Shown here: positions 1 through 7,421 of the stretch, in pieces
Layout: each line of letters opens with the position of its first letter
How positions within the stretch are numbered: the stretch's first letter is position 1
Origin: an uncultured Oscillospiraceae bacterium
Lineage (GTDB): Bacteria; Bacillota; Clostridia; Oscillospirales; Oscillospiraceae
Direction of reading: 5' to 3'
Length of the DNA: 20,278 bases
NCBI GenBank assembly: GCA_910579595.1
Contig: CAJTVM010000050.1
Coordinates: forward strand, 1 to 20,278
Made by a program: the position numbers and the translations under genes
Notes under the pieces: generated by a model
What the model saw: the letters and a program-made list of their open reading frames with translations, nothing else
The model's database searches: none
What the model was told of the DNA's origin: nothing

Positions 1-39
1 ACACTTGAGGCTATGCCTTCTTTTTCGTCTTTTTTCAGA

Positions 40-54
40 TTTGCTCATTTATAG
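40..54 (+). repeat. Copy 1 of a 15-bp sequence repeated at the far edge
   Basis: The 15 bases TTTGCTCATTTATAG are found here and, on the opposite strand, at 20226-20240. The bases upstream (about 20-39) also resemble the corresponding bases beside the other copy, with gaps. This suggests a dispersed intergenic repeat rather than chance, but the full element boundaries cannot be fixed because both copies sit at window edges. Confidence 0.45.
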
Positions 55-120
55 CTATTATTATATTTTATCATTGAAACGGCAAATTGTCTACTGCAAA
101 AACAGCATAGTAAGCGCCGG

Positions 121-390
121 GACGCGAGCTTCCGGGAGAAGTTTTGCGCCTCCTGCGAGCGGGAGAACTGCGACATGGAGCATTGTCCCCACCAGGCGGA
201 ACGGAACAATCCTGCCTGGTGGCTGAAACTGGGTGAGAAGCCGGGCGAGGCGCTGGGCCTCTCCATCAGGGTCAAGGAGGCGCTCCCTGTCCTGTGGGGC
301 CGGGAGTATTACACCGTGGCCGAGAAGATAGAGGAAAAGCGTGCGCCCTGTGTCGGCTGTGACAACACGGGGGAAGTGTCCGTTAAGAAC
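121..390 (+). pseudogene. Remnant of a cysteine-rich (zinc-ribbon-like) protein, probably from a mobile element
   Basis: The frame is open from 55 onward, and its stretch from about residue D at 121 has protein-like composition. It contains a CxxC...C...C pattern (FCASC, ENC, EHCPHQ), then a conserved-looking middle (NNPAWWLKLGEKPGEALGL), then YYTVAEKIEEKRAPCVGC with another CxxC. The pattern suggests two small metal-binding clusters. There is no convincing start: the frame runs back into AT-rich non-coding sequence, and the only ATG (175) would cut off the first cysteines. Protein-like composition fades after about 390, although the frame stays open past the promoter at 517-545. I do not recognise the family by name. 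It reminds me of small hypothetical proteins carried by clostridial integrative elements and phages, so I call it a decayed fragment. Confidence 0.35.
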
Positions 391-516
391 CTGTATTCAC
401 AGCCGAAACCGGCGGATGGGCGAGGGATTTTCCCGTCAGGCAAGGCAAATTTTCGCAGGAAAAATAGTGCGTCCGAGCTTGTTGGCTCTTTCGCGCTCAA
501 TGATATACCGCGCCAA

Positions 517-545
517 TTGACAGTACACCAACCCTGTGATAAAAT
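517..545 (+). promoter_or_regulatory. Sigma-A-type promoter of the acylation operon
   Basis: A perfect -35 TTGACA (517-522), a 17-base spacer and a -10 TAAAAT (540-545, one mismatch to TATAAT) lie just upstream of the first operon gene. Transcription would begin near 552, giving a leader of about 24 bases before the ATG at 576. This leaves no room for a long riboswitch leader. Confidence 0.85.
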
Positions 546-575
546 ACCAAAGATATGGATACGGGAGGGACGCCC

Positions 576-2099
576 ATGCTGAACCTGTTGGAATATCTGG
601 AGGGCTCCGCCCGCCGTCTGCCGGGCAAGCCCGCTTTCTGCGATGAGGGCCGCGCCTTCACCTTTGGAGAGCTGTGGGACTTTGCCCGCCGCTGCGGCGC
701 GGCCATCGCACGGCGGGTGAATGCGGTAAACCGGCCCATTGTAGTACTCACCGGACGCACAGCTGTCACGGCGGCGGCGTTCCAGGCGGTGCTGGCCAGC
801 GGGAATTACTATGCCCCGATGGATGAAGCCATGCCCGCTGCCCGGATGGAGGCCATCTTGAACCAGCTCCAGCCGCCCCTGGTGCTCTATGCCCCCGGCC
901 AGGAGGAGGCTGCGGCGCGGCTGGCCCCCCTGTGCCCTACCCTAAATGTGGACGAGGGAGCCGGGGAGGCGCCGGACGATAACCTGCTGGAGTACCGCCG
1001 GGCGCGGGTGTTGGACGTGGATCCGGCCTACGCCATCTTCACCTCCGGCTCCACCGGGATGCCCAAGGGCATTGTGTGCCATCACCGGGGTGTCATCGAC
1101 CTGGCGGAGTGGCTGGCCCAGGCGGGGAGGTTTACCGGGGACGATGTGCTGGGCAACCAAGCCCCGTTTTATTTTGATGGCTCGGTGAAGGACGTATACA
1201 TGACGCTGAAATGCGGCTGCACCTGCCATATCCTGCCCAAGAAGCTGTTTATGTTTCCAAAACTGCTCATTGACGAGCTGAACAGGAAAAAGGTCACCAC
1301 CCTGGCCTGGGCCACATCGGCGGTGCATCTGGTAGCGTCTTCCGGCGTACTCAGGCAGTACCGTCCGGAATACCTGACCAAAGTGCTGGCAGGCGGGGAG
1401 GCATTACAGGCCAAAGCGCTGAACGTCTGGCGTTCCGCGCTGCCAAAGGTGCGGTATATCAACCTCTACGGGCCCACTGAGACCACAGTGGATGCGGCAT
1501 GGTACGAGGTGGACCGGGAGTTTGCCGACGGCGAGTCCATTCCCATCGGCACAGCCTGCCGGAACACGGAGCTGCTGGTGCTGGGGGAGGATCTGCGCCC
1601 GGTGCCCGACGGCCAGGTGGGGGAAATCTGCATACGGGGGACAGGGCTGGCCTGCGGGTATTATGGTGACTGGGACAAGACCCGGGCCGCTTTCATCCAG
1701 AACCCGCTGAACCCCAATTACACCGATTTGATTTACCGCACTGGCGACCTTGGTTACTGGGGGGAGGATGGCCTGCTGTACTTTGCCGCCCGGCAGGACG
1801 GCCAGATCAAGCACATGGGTTACCGCATTGAGCTTGGGGAGGTGGAAACCGCCCTCAATGGTTTGGACGGCATGGAGGCGGTGTGCTTTTTCGACCGGGA
1901 GCGGGACAAGATCGTGTGCGTGTGCCGCACCGCCCTCACCGACAAGGAGATCGTGGGGGCCATCCGGGAGAAGCTGCCCCGGTATATGCAGCCCAACCTT
2001 TACCGCCGTGTGGACGCCATGCCTTACAATGCCAACGGCAAGATCGACAGGGTGCGGCTGAAAGAGGAGTATTTCGGTGAGACAAATCACAAGATATGA
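576..2099 (+). CDS. Amino-acid adenylating enzyme (DltA / NRPS A-domain-like ligase)
   Basis: This is a 507-residue ANL-superfamily enzyme that should activate a carboxylic acid (probably an amino acid) with ATP and load it on the carrier protein encoded two genes downstream. The adenylation signatures are in order: P-loop-like FTSGSTGMPKG (155-165), LAGGE (271-275), NLYGPTE (296-302), YRTGD (387-391), YRIELGEVE (416-424) and the catalytic lysine K489 in NANGKIDR. Length and layout match stand-alone DltA. DltA enzymes, as I recall, carry Cys-Gly-Glu where this protein has Gly-Gly-Glu, so the substrate may not be D-alanine. The start at 576 is preferred over an in-frame ATG at 555 because GGGAGG (563-568) sits 7 bases before it. 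It is the first gene of the operon, and its 3' end overlaps the next gene by 23 bases. Confidence 0.85.
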   Translation: MLNLLEYLEGSARRLPGKPAFCDEGRAFTFGELWDFARRCGAAIARRVNAVNRPIVVLTGRTAVTAAAFQAVLASGNYYAPMDEAMPAARMEAILNQLQPPLVLYAPGQEEAAARLAPLCPTLNVDEGAGEAPDDNLLEYRRARVLDVDPAYAIFTSGSTGMPKGIVCHHRGVIDLAEWLAQAGRFTGDDVLGNQAPFYFDGSVKDVYMTLKCGCTCHILPKKLFMFPKLLIDELNRKKVTTLAWATSAVHLVASSGVLRQYRPEYLTKVLAGGEALQAKALNVWRSALPKVRYINLYGPTETTVDAAWYEVDREFADGESIPIGTACRNTELLVLGEDLRPVPDGQVGEICIRGTGLACGYYGDWDKTRAAFIQNPLNPNYTDLIYRTGDLGYWGEDGLLYFAARQDGQIKHMGYRIELGEVETALNGLDGMEAVCFFDRERDKIVCVCRTALTDKEIVGAIREKLPRYMQPNLYRRVDAMPYNANGKIDRVRLKEEYFGETNHKI

Positions 2100-2868
2100 G
2101 GAGCTTGCTCCCCTGTTGTCCGCCCAGCTGGGGCGGGGGGTGGTGACCAACGCCGCCCTGACGGCGGAGGACTGGCGGCGGGAGATTGCCGCAGGGACGC
2201 TGCGGTGCCAAAGCTGGGCGGGTGGGCTGGTGCTGCTGCGCCGCCGGGAGGGCCGAAGCCTGATGAATTTTTATCTGCGGGAACTATCCCTGCCGGATGA
2301 CCTGGCTTGGGACAGTCCTGTGGTGTTGGAGATTGCAGCCCGGCCCCGTGACGAGGGGCTGCTGCGGGCGGCGGACTTCTGGCGGGGGCAGGGCTTTGAG
2401 GAGCTGTACCGCCGGGAACGGCTGGTTCTGCCCAAGGATACCAAAGTGCCCGCCGGAGACGGCCCGCTGACCGCCCGCGTCGCGGAGATGGCGGACGCGG
2501 AGGCGGTCCGGACGCTGCTCCAGGACAATTTCGATCCCCTGACTGGCTGCCTGCCCACCGCGGAGGAGTTGGAGCGCGATCTGGCTTCGGGCAATGTGGT
2601 GTGTGTGGACGGGCCGGACGGCAGGACAGCGGGCCTGCTGCACATCACACCAGGGCGGGGCTCCACCCAGCTGCGCCACCTGGCCGTGGGGAAGCCCTTC
2701 CGCCGTCAGGGCGGGGCCCAGGCCCTGCTGGCCCGCTATTTGGAGCGCACCGGCTTTGTCAGAAGTCTGGTGTGGGTGCGCACGGACAACGAGCCAGGGC
2801 GGCGTTTTTACGTCAAGAACGGATACGCCCCCGACGGCTGGTCGTCCACGGTGCTGTGCCGCCCGTGA
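2077..2868 (+). CDS. GNAT-family N-acetyltransferase with two GNAT-like lobes
   Basis: This 263-residue protein has a recognisable acetyl-CoA-binding GNAT domain in its C-terminal half: LRHLAVGKPFRRQGGAQALL (199-218) is motif A with the RxxGxA pyrophosphate loop, and RRFYVKNGYAP (242-252) is motif B. The N-terminal 125 residues look like a second, degenerate GNAT lobe (ADFWRGQGFEELYRRERL, 99-116) without a clear CoA loop. Translation starts at a GTG inside the ligase gene, with GAGGAG about 8 bases upstream, so the two genes are probably translationally coupled. Its place between the ligase and the carrier protein suggests it acylates the activated amino acid or a precursor of it. That is inference: classical dlt operons have no such gene. 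Substrate unknown. Confidence 0.75.
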   Translation: MRQITRYEELAPLLSAQLGRGVVTNAALTAEDWRREIAAGTLRCQSWAGGLVLLRRREGRSLMNFYLRELSLPDDLAWDSPVVLEIAARPRDEGLLRAADFWRGQGFEELYRRERLVLPKDTKVPAGDGPLTARVAEMADAEAVRTLLQDNFDPLTGCLPTAEELERDLASGNVVCVDGPDGRTAGLLHITPGRGSTQLRHLAVGKPFRRQGGAQALLARYLERTGFVRSLVWVRTDNEPGRRFYVKNGYAPDGWSSTVLCRP

Positions 2869-2898
2869 CAAAAGATAAACCGAAAAGAGGAAATGACA

Positions 2899-3123
2899 AT
2901 GGAACAGCTTTTGAGAATCCTGAACGAGACCTGCCCGGGCATCGACTTTGAGAACGAGACCGCCCTCATCGATGACGGCATCCTGGAGTCCCTGGACATC
3001 GTAACCATCGTGGGGGAGATCATAGATGAGTTTGGCGTGGAGCTGAACGTGGATGACCTGCTGCCGGAGAACTTCAACTCCGTCCAGGCTATGATGGCGC
3101 TCATCGACAGCCGCAGGGGTTAA
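2899..3123 (+). CDS. Acyl/peptidyl carrier protein (DltC-like)
   Basis: This 74-residue acidic carrier protein holds the activated acyl group as a thioester on phosphopantetheine. The attachment serine is S31 in DDGILESLDIVTIV, the equivalent of the usual DSL motif, followed by a helix-rich EIIDEFGVELNVDDL typical of carrier domains. I place the start at 2899 rather than the ATG at 2893 because AAGAGG ends at 2890, leaving 8 bases to 2899 but only 2 to 2893. It lies between the GNAT and the MBOAT genes and ends one base before the latter. It should accept its cargo from the upstream ligase and deliver it to the membrane acyltransferase, as DltC does. A role in fatty-acid synthesis is unlikely given the neighbours. 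Confidence 0.88.
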   Translation: MEQLLRILNETCPGIDFENETALIDDGILESLDIVTIVGEIIDEFGVELNVDDLLPENFNSVQAMMALIDSRRG

Positions 3124-3124
3124 A

Positions 3125-4669
3125 ATGTCATTCACATCGGGGACATTTCTCGTCTTTGTGCTGGCTGCACTGGCGGCCTACTACCTGACACCGAAGCGGT
3201 ACCAATGGATTATCCTGCTGATTGCCAGCTATGGGTTTTACCTGACCGGCGGCGTGGGCGCCATGGGCTACCTGCTGTTCACCACCCTGACCACCTGGCT
3301 GGCGGGCAGGGTGCTGGGCGCGCTCAGCGACAGGCGGAAGGCCCTGCCAAAAGAGGACAAGGTCAGGCAGGAGCGGATCAAGCGGCGGAAAAAATGGGTG
3401 GTGCTGGCCATCCTGTTGGCCAATTTCGGGCTGCTGTATGCGGTGAAGTATCTGGACTTTACCGCCGATCTGCTGCACCTGCCCCGGCCGGGGTTTGAGC
3501 TGCTGCTTCCCCTGGGGCTGTCCTTTTATATGTTCCAGTCCGTGGGTTATGTCATCGACTGCTACCGGGGCAAATATCCGCCGGAGAAAAATTTGGCCAA
3601 GTTTGCCCTGTTTGTGTCCTTCTTCCCCCAGATGGTGCAGGGGCCCATCAGCCGCTTCGGCGATTTGGCCCCCCAGCTCACCGCGGGAAAGGGGTTTGAC
3701 GCGGATCAGGTGAAGTACGGCATCCAGCTTGCCATGTGGGGCTACTTTAAAAAGCTGGTGATCTCCGACCGGGCCGGGGTGATCGTGGCCACGGTGTTCG
3801 GCAATTACACCCAGTACCGGGGCGCCATGATTTTCGCGGCGGTGCTGTTTTACTGCATCCAGCTTTACTGCGACTTCTCCGGCGGCATCGATATCACCCG
3901 AGGCGTGGCCCAGATGTTCGGCATCCATCTGGCGGAGAACTTCCGCCGCCCCCTGTTTGCCACCTCTCTGGCCGACTACTGGCGGCGCTGGCACATTACT
4001 TTGGGCCAGTGGATGCGGGACTATGTGTTCTACCCCATGTCCCTGTCCAAGCCGCTGGCGCGGCTGGGCAAGTGGACACGGCGACACATTAAGGGCAAGC
4101 TGGGCAAGATCATTCCCACCTCCATTGCCACCTTTACGGTATACTTTTTTATTGGAATCTGGCACGGTGCGGAGCTGCGCTACTTCCTGTTCGGCTTCTG
4201 GAACGGCGGGATTATCACCGCGTCCCTGCTGCTGGAGGGGTGGTTCCAGCGCTGGCGGGAGGGGCTGCGCATCAAAACGGACAGCCTGCCCTGGAAGCTG
4301 TTCCAGATGGCGCGCACCTGGGCGCTGGTGTTCCTGGGCCGGTACCTGACCAGGGCGGGCAGCGTCAGCTCCGCCTTGTGGATGATGAAAATGACTGTGC
4401 TGGATCCGGAAGTGGCCGCACTGTGGGATGGGCGGATGCTGGCTCTGGGCCTGAACGGCTGGGATATGGCGGTGGTGTTCCTGGGCGTGGCGGTGGTGCT
4501 GGCGGTAGAACTCTACCAGGAGCGGGGAGGCCATATCCGCATAGCCCTGGAGCGGCGGCACTGGGCCGTGCAGTGGCTGGCCATCCTGATCCCCCTGGCG
4601 GTGATCGTGGTGCTGGGGGCCATGGGCGGGGACTACATCGCCCCAGGATTCATCTATCAGCAGTATTGA
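3125..4669 (+). CDS. MBOAT-family membrane O-acyltransferase (DltB/AlgI-like)
   Basis: This 514-residue multi-pass membrane protein moves an acyl group from the cytoplasmic carrier protein across the membrane toward an extracellular polymer. Diagnostic stretches are PQMVQGPISRF (168-178), CDFSGGIDITRGVAQMFGI (249-267), DYWRRWHITLGQWMRDYVFYP (284-304) with H290, and FFIGIWHGAELRYFLFGFWNG (341-361) whose H347 is the invariant MBOAT histidine. About ten or more hydrophobic segments are spread along the chain. Length is longer than typical DltB (about 400) and closer to AlgI-type proteins. It starts one base after the carrier gene stop, with AGGGG about 5 bases before the ATG. The acceptor could be teichoic acid, another surface glycan or flagellar glycan; the sequence does not decide. 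Confidence 0.92.
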   Translation: MSFTSGTFLVFVLAALAAYYLTPKRYQWIILLIASYGFYLTGGVGAMGYLLFTTLTTWLAGRVLGALSDRRKALPKEDKVRQERIKRRKKWVVLAILLANFGLLYAVKYLDFTADLLHLPRPGFELLLPLGLSFYMFQSVGYVIDCYRGKYPPEKNLAKFALFVSFFPQMVQGPISRFGDLAPQLTAGKGFDADQVKYGIQLAMWGYFKKLVISDRAGVIVATVFGNYTQYRGAMIFAAVLFYCIQLYCDFSGGIDITRGVAQMFGIHLAENFRRPLFATSLADYWRRWHITLGQWMRDYVFYPMSLSKPLARLGKWTRRHIKGKLGKIIPTSIATFTVYFFIGIWHGAELRYFLFGFWNGGIITASLLLEGWFQRWREGLRIKTDSLPWKLFQMARTWALVFLGRYLTRAGSVSSALWMMKMTVLDPEVAALWDGRMLALGLNGWDMAVVFLGVAVVLAVELYQERGGHIRIALERRHWAVQWLAILIPLAVIVVLGAMGGDYIAPGFIYQQY

Positions 4670-4681
4670 CGGGGGAAAAAC

Positions 4682-6523
4682 ATGGAATCCAAACACAAAT
4701 TGTCCTCCAAGGGCTGGCTGGCCCTATTTGCCCTGTCGGTGGTGGTGCTGGCGGCGGCGCTGTGCGTGTTCAACGTGGTCACCGACCCCTTCGGCGTCTT
4801 TGACGACAGGGTGCTGGGCTGGTGGTCCTACGACGAGACCAACAACCCCCGGACGGCCAAGTTCTCCTATCTGGAACAGCACCATGACGAGTACGACTCC
4901 TATATCATCGGCTGCTCGTCTACCAGTTCCTACCCCAAGGAGCAGCTGGACGAGTATTTCGGCGCGGACTTTTACAACCTCATTATGTACGGCGCGGATA
5001 TGCTGGACGTGGAGCAGTACGTCCGCTACCTGCTGGACAATTACACGGTGAAAAACCTGGTGCTCAACGTGTATATCGACAATGGCTGCGACTACGACCG
5101 GGAGGCCGACCCCCTGACTGACGCCATGCCCTGGCAGGTGGACGGCAGCTCCCCGCTGGGCTTCTACGCCCGGTATCTGTTCGCCGACCCCCGCTACGGC
5201 TGGACCAAGCTGATGAAGCTGCGCACGGACAGCGTGATCCAGGATGTCCATGACGTGTTTGAGGTGGACAGCGGGGCCTATGACAAATCCCGCCGGGATG
5301 TGGAGCCTATTGACAGCATGGAGTCCTATCTCACCAACTATCCGGTGTTCGCCAACTATCCCCAATCCGCCCCAGTGATGGACGAGACAGAGAACTGTAT
5401 GCAGAGTATCGCCGTTATCCGGGACCTGTGCGAGGCGGCGGGGGTGAACTTCATGGTGGTGTCCGCCCCGGTGTACTATGACTACCTGATGCAGTTTGAG
5501 CGGGCACAGGTGGAGGATTTTTACACCTCCCTGGCGGAGGTGACCCCCTACTGGGATTTTACCATGAGCTCGGTGAGCCGGGAGCCCCGGTATTTCTATG
5601 ACGCCACCCATTTCCGCAACTGTGTGGGCAAAATGGCGCTGGCCCGGACCTTTGGGGATGACACGGTGTATATCCCGGCGGACTTCGGCGTGTATGTAAC
5701 GCCGGAAAACGCGGCGGAGCACGTGGCCGGGTATTGGGATGTACCAGAACCTGATCCGGCACAGTATACGAAAAAAGTGCCCATCCTGATGTACCACGAC
5801 CTGGAGGGCGACTCGCTGCCTGCGGCCCAGTTGGAGGAGCAGATTGCCGCCCTGGCCGGGGCGGGGTATACCGCCGTCAGCTTTGAGGACCTGCGCTCCT
5901 ATGTGGAGCAGGGGACGGAGCTGCCGGACAAGCCGGTGCTCATCACCTTTGACGACGGGTACCTCAGCAATATGACCTACGGCCTGCCCATTTTGGAGAA
6001 GTACGGGATGCAGGCCACCATTTTCGTCATCGGCTGCTCGGTGGGCAAGGACACCTATAAGGATACCGGCGTGGCCATGCGGCCCCACTTCTCCCTGGAG
6101 CAGGCCAAGGAGATGATGGACACCGGGTATATCACCATCGGCAGCCACGGCTGGGATCTCCACGAGGTGGAGGGCCGGGACCCTGACCCCATCCGCCGGG
6201 GCATTTTGCGCAGGGCGGACGAGACGGAGGAGGAGTATATCGCCTTCCTCCAGGAGGACATCCGCCGGGAAAACGAGCTGCTCCACCCCATTTTGGGCAA
6301 GGACGCGGATATTTTGGCCTTCCCCTATGGCGTGCACGATACCCTGAGCGAGATGCTCCTCCATGATGCGGGGATCTACGCCACCGTTACCACCTGGCCG
6401 GGGGAAAACACCATCGTCAAGGGTATCCCACAGAGCCTGCTGTGTATGAACCGCTATGACATTACCGAGGAAGTCTCCGGCGAGGGGCTGCTGGATCTGA
6501 TTGATGGGGCGGCAGGGGCGTAG
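4682..6523 (+). CDS. Membrane-anchored SGNH/DltD-like protein fused to a NodB polysaccharide deacetylase
   Basis: This 613-residue protein has an N-terminal signal anchor (about 12-32) and two outward-facing domains. The first (about 35-345) has SGNH-like features: YIIGCSSTSS (74-83) as the nucleophile region, a Rossmann-like VKNLVLNVYID strand (123-133), and the DATH pair D307/H310 followed by FRNCVGKMAL. This matches the DltD/AlgJ/AlgX type of partner used by MBOAT systems. The second (about 365-600) is a carbohydrate esterase 4 domain: PILMYHD (367-373), TFDDGY (422-427), SHGWDLHE (488-495) with metal-binding histidines, and FPYG (547-550). It should remove N- or O-acetyl groups from a glycan outside the membrane. 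The gene is 12 bases after the MBOAT gene and is last in the operon. Having both transfer and deacetylation in one chain is unusual. Confidence 0.85.
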   Translation: MESKHKLSSKGWLALFALSVVVLAAALCVFNVVTDPFGVFDDRVLGWWSYDETNNPRTAKFSYLEQHHDEYDSYIIGCSSTSSYPKEQLDEYFGADFYNLIMYGADMLDVEQYVRYLLDNYTVKNLVLNVYIDNGCDYDREADPLTDAMPWQVDGSSPLGFYARYLFADPRYGWTKLMKLRTDSVIQDVHDVFEVDSGAYDKSRRDVEPIDSMESYLTNYPVFANYPQSAPVMDETENCMQSIAVIRDLCEAAGVNFMVVSAPVYYDYLMQFERAQVEDFYTSLAEVTPYWDFTMSSVSREPRYFYDATHFRNCVGKMALARTFGDDTVYIPADFGVYVTPENAAEHVAGYWDVPEPDPAQYTKKVPILMYHDLEGDSLPAAQLEEQIAALAGAGYTAVSFEDLRSYVEQGTELPDKPVLITFDDGYLSNMTYGLPILEKYGMQATIFVIGCSVGKDTYKDTGVAMRPHFSLEQAKEMMDTGYITIGSHGWDLHEVEGRDPDPIRRGILRRADETEEEYIAFLQEDIRRENELLHPILGKDADILAFPYGVHDTLSEMLLHDAGIYATVTTWPGENTIVKGIPQSLLCMNRYDITEEVSGEGLLDLIDGAAGA

Positions 6524-6548
6524 GCGGAGCGGCACGGCCCCGCAATTC

Positions 6549-6604
6549 GGGCCAACAAAAAAGGACGGTATGGCTTCGGCCATGCCGTCTTTTTTTGTTG
6601 GCCC
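6549..6604 (+). terminator. Intrinsic terminator of the acylation operon, possibly bidirectional
   Basis: Near-perfect inverted repeat with arms of about 26 bases around a TTCG tetraloop (6575-6578). The core GGACGGTATGGC pairs with GCCATGCCGTC, flanked by an A-run on the left and a T-run of seven on the right, and outermost GGGCCAAC/GTTGGCCC. It starts 25 bases after the deacetylase fusion stop. Confidence 0.9.
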
Positions 6605-6708
6605 ATCCCCTTTCTGCAAAAAAAGCAAGGGAAGGAAAAAATAAAGGCGAGCGCCGCCTTTTTTCTGCAAAATAGTGGTCACCAAATTCACAGAAAAAGG
6701 AAAACATC

Positions 6709-6881
6709 ATGGTTGAAAAGCAGGGCGGAATTACACAGAGATTCTCGAGCAGTGGGCGGTCACCACCAAAGAGCGGGAGGCCGCTATCGTGGTGATGGAT
6801 ATGCCCCTGCTGGACACCCGCCGGGGTTACGATTTGACCAGGACACTGATTGCGGGCATTGTACTCCGGCTGCAGTCATAA
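6709..6881 (+). pseudogene. Serine recombinase (resolvase/invertase-type) fragment, frameshifted
   Basis: From the ATG at 6709 the first frame reads MVEKQGGIT. After a one-base loss near 6735 the next frame continues TEILEQWAVTTKEREAAIVVMDMPLLDTRRGYDLTRTLIAGIVL and stops at 6881. Together these match the catalytic-domain core of serine site-specific recombinases, including the conserved D-MPLLDTR stretch. The N-terminal part with the catalytic serine, the rest of the catalytic domain and the DNA-binding domain are absent. The fragment cannot be functional and marks past mobile-element insertion between the acylation operon and flagellin. Confidence 0.7.
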
Positions 6882-6974
6882 CGCGCTTTACCCCTAGGCA
6901 GAAAGTATACTCTGCGTTCCAAAAAATCAGTGTGAGAAAAATTTTTATTTCGTCCTTATTTCTGCGGGAATCGT

Positions 6975-6982
6975 GCCGATAT
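6975..6982 (+). promoter_or_regulatory. Candidate sigma-28 (SigD) -10 element
   Basis: GCCGATAT matches 7 of 8 positions of the flagellar sigma-28 -10 consensus GCCGATAA. The expected -35 TAAA about 15 bases upstream is poor (TTAT at 6956-6959). It lies 440 bases before the flagellin start, so the leader would be long and would contain the TnpB relic. I see no better sigma-28 match closer to the gene. Confidence 0.25.
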
Positions 6983-7057
6983 AGTTTGTGGAAGCAGTTC
7001 AGAAACCGCTTGCACAGCTGGGACAAATAATATACTTTCCGTCAGGAAGCGGTGTAA

Positions 7058-7195
7058 AAGTATCGCCTGCTCCATGAGCACATCGCCAATCAGCGGCGCG
7101 ACTTCATCCACAAGGAATCCCGGCGGATAGCCAACGCCTGGGGCGCCGTCTGCGTGAGGGACGATTCGCTGACCAGGATGTCCCTGGTAGAATAG
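7058..7195 (+). pseudogene. TnpB (IS200/IS605 OrfB) C-terminal-region fragment
   Basis: The frame reads KYRLLHEHIANQRRDFIHKE, then SRRIANAWGAVCVRDDSLTRMS, and stops at 7195. This aligns with the TnpB stretch usually written LHEKIANQRKDFLHK...YDAVCVEDLN. The glutamate of the conserved VEDL motif (a RuvC active-site residue) is replaced by arginine. Both ends of the gene are missing, and a stop lies directly upstream in frame. It is a dead relic, about 45 codons long. Confidence 0.7.
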
Positions 7196-7211
7196 GCGGC
7201 GTAAGCCGCGC

Positions 7212-7246
7212 CCAAACCGAAACCCAGCGAAGGGGATTCGGTTTGG
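7212..7246. repeat. Hairpin-forming inverted repeat next to the TnpB relic
   Basis: Two perfect 10-base arms, CCAAACCGAA (7212-7221) and TTCGGTTTGG (7237-7246), enclose 15 bases. Subterminal hairpins are typical of the ends of IS200/IS605 elements, and this one lies 16 bases past the TnpB-relic stop, so it may be the element's right end. No T-run follows, so it is not an obvious terminator. The rest of 6605-7421 outside the listed items shows nothing I can identify. Confidence 0.45.
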
Positions 7247-7421
7247 AGCTTGCTTTAACGAGGTTTCACCTGGCTGACGAGCCGGTTGAAATAAAATGGG
7301 CGTCAGCGCTTTGACCAGTCCGGCCGGATGACCAGGGCAAAGGCGTCCAAGTCCTAAAAAATGTGTGGAGGTTAAGGATTACCGAAACACAAAAAACAAT
7401 TTTATAAAGGAGTATAGCAAA

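Noticed and set aside
5..226. 73-codon + strand open frame at the left edge
   Set aside because: The frame crosses the repeat and the cysteine-rich remnant in the wrong phase, with no domain or ribosome site.
3128..4696. 522-codon - strand open frame opposite the MBOAT gene
   Set aside because: Antisense shadow, Gln/His/Pro rich, with no family features.
4724..6691. Very long - strand open frame (655 codons) opposite the SGNH-NodB gene
   Set aside because: It is the mirror of a real gene with strong motifs. High GC and third-position bias leave the opposite strand open; composition (His/Val/Gly rich) is not protein-like.
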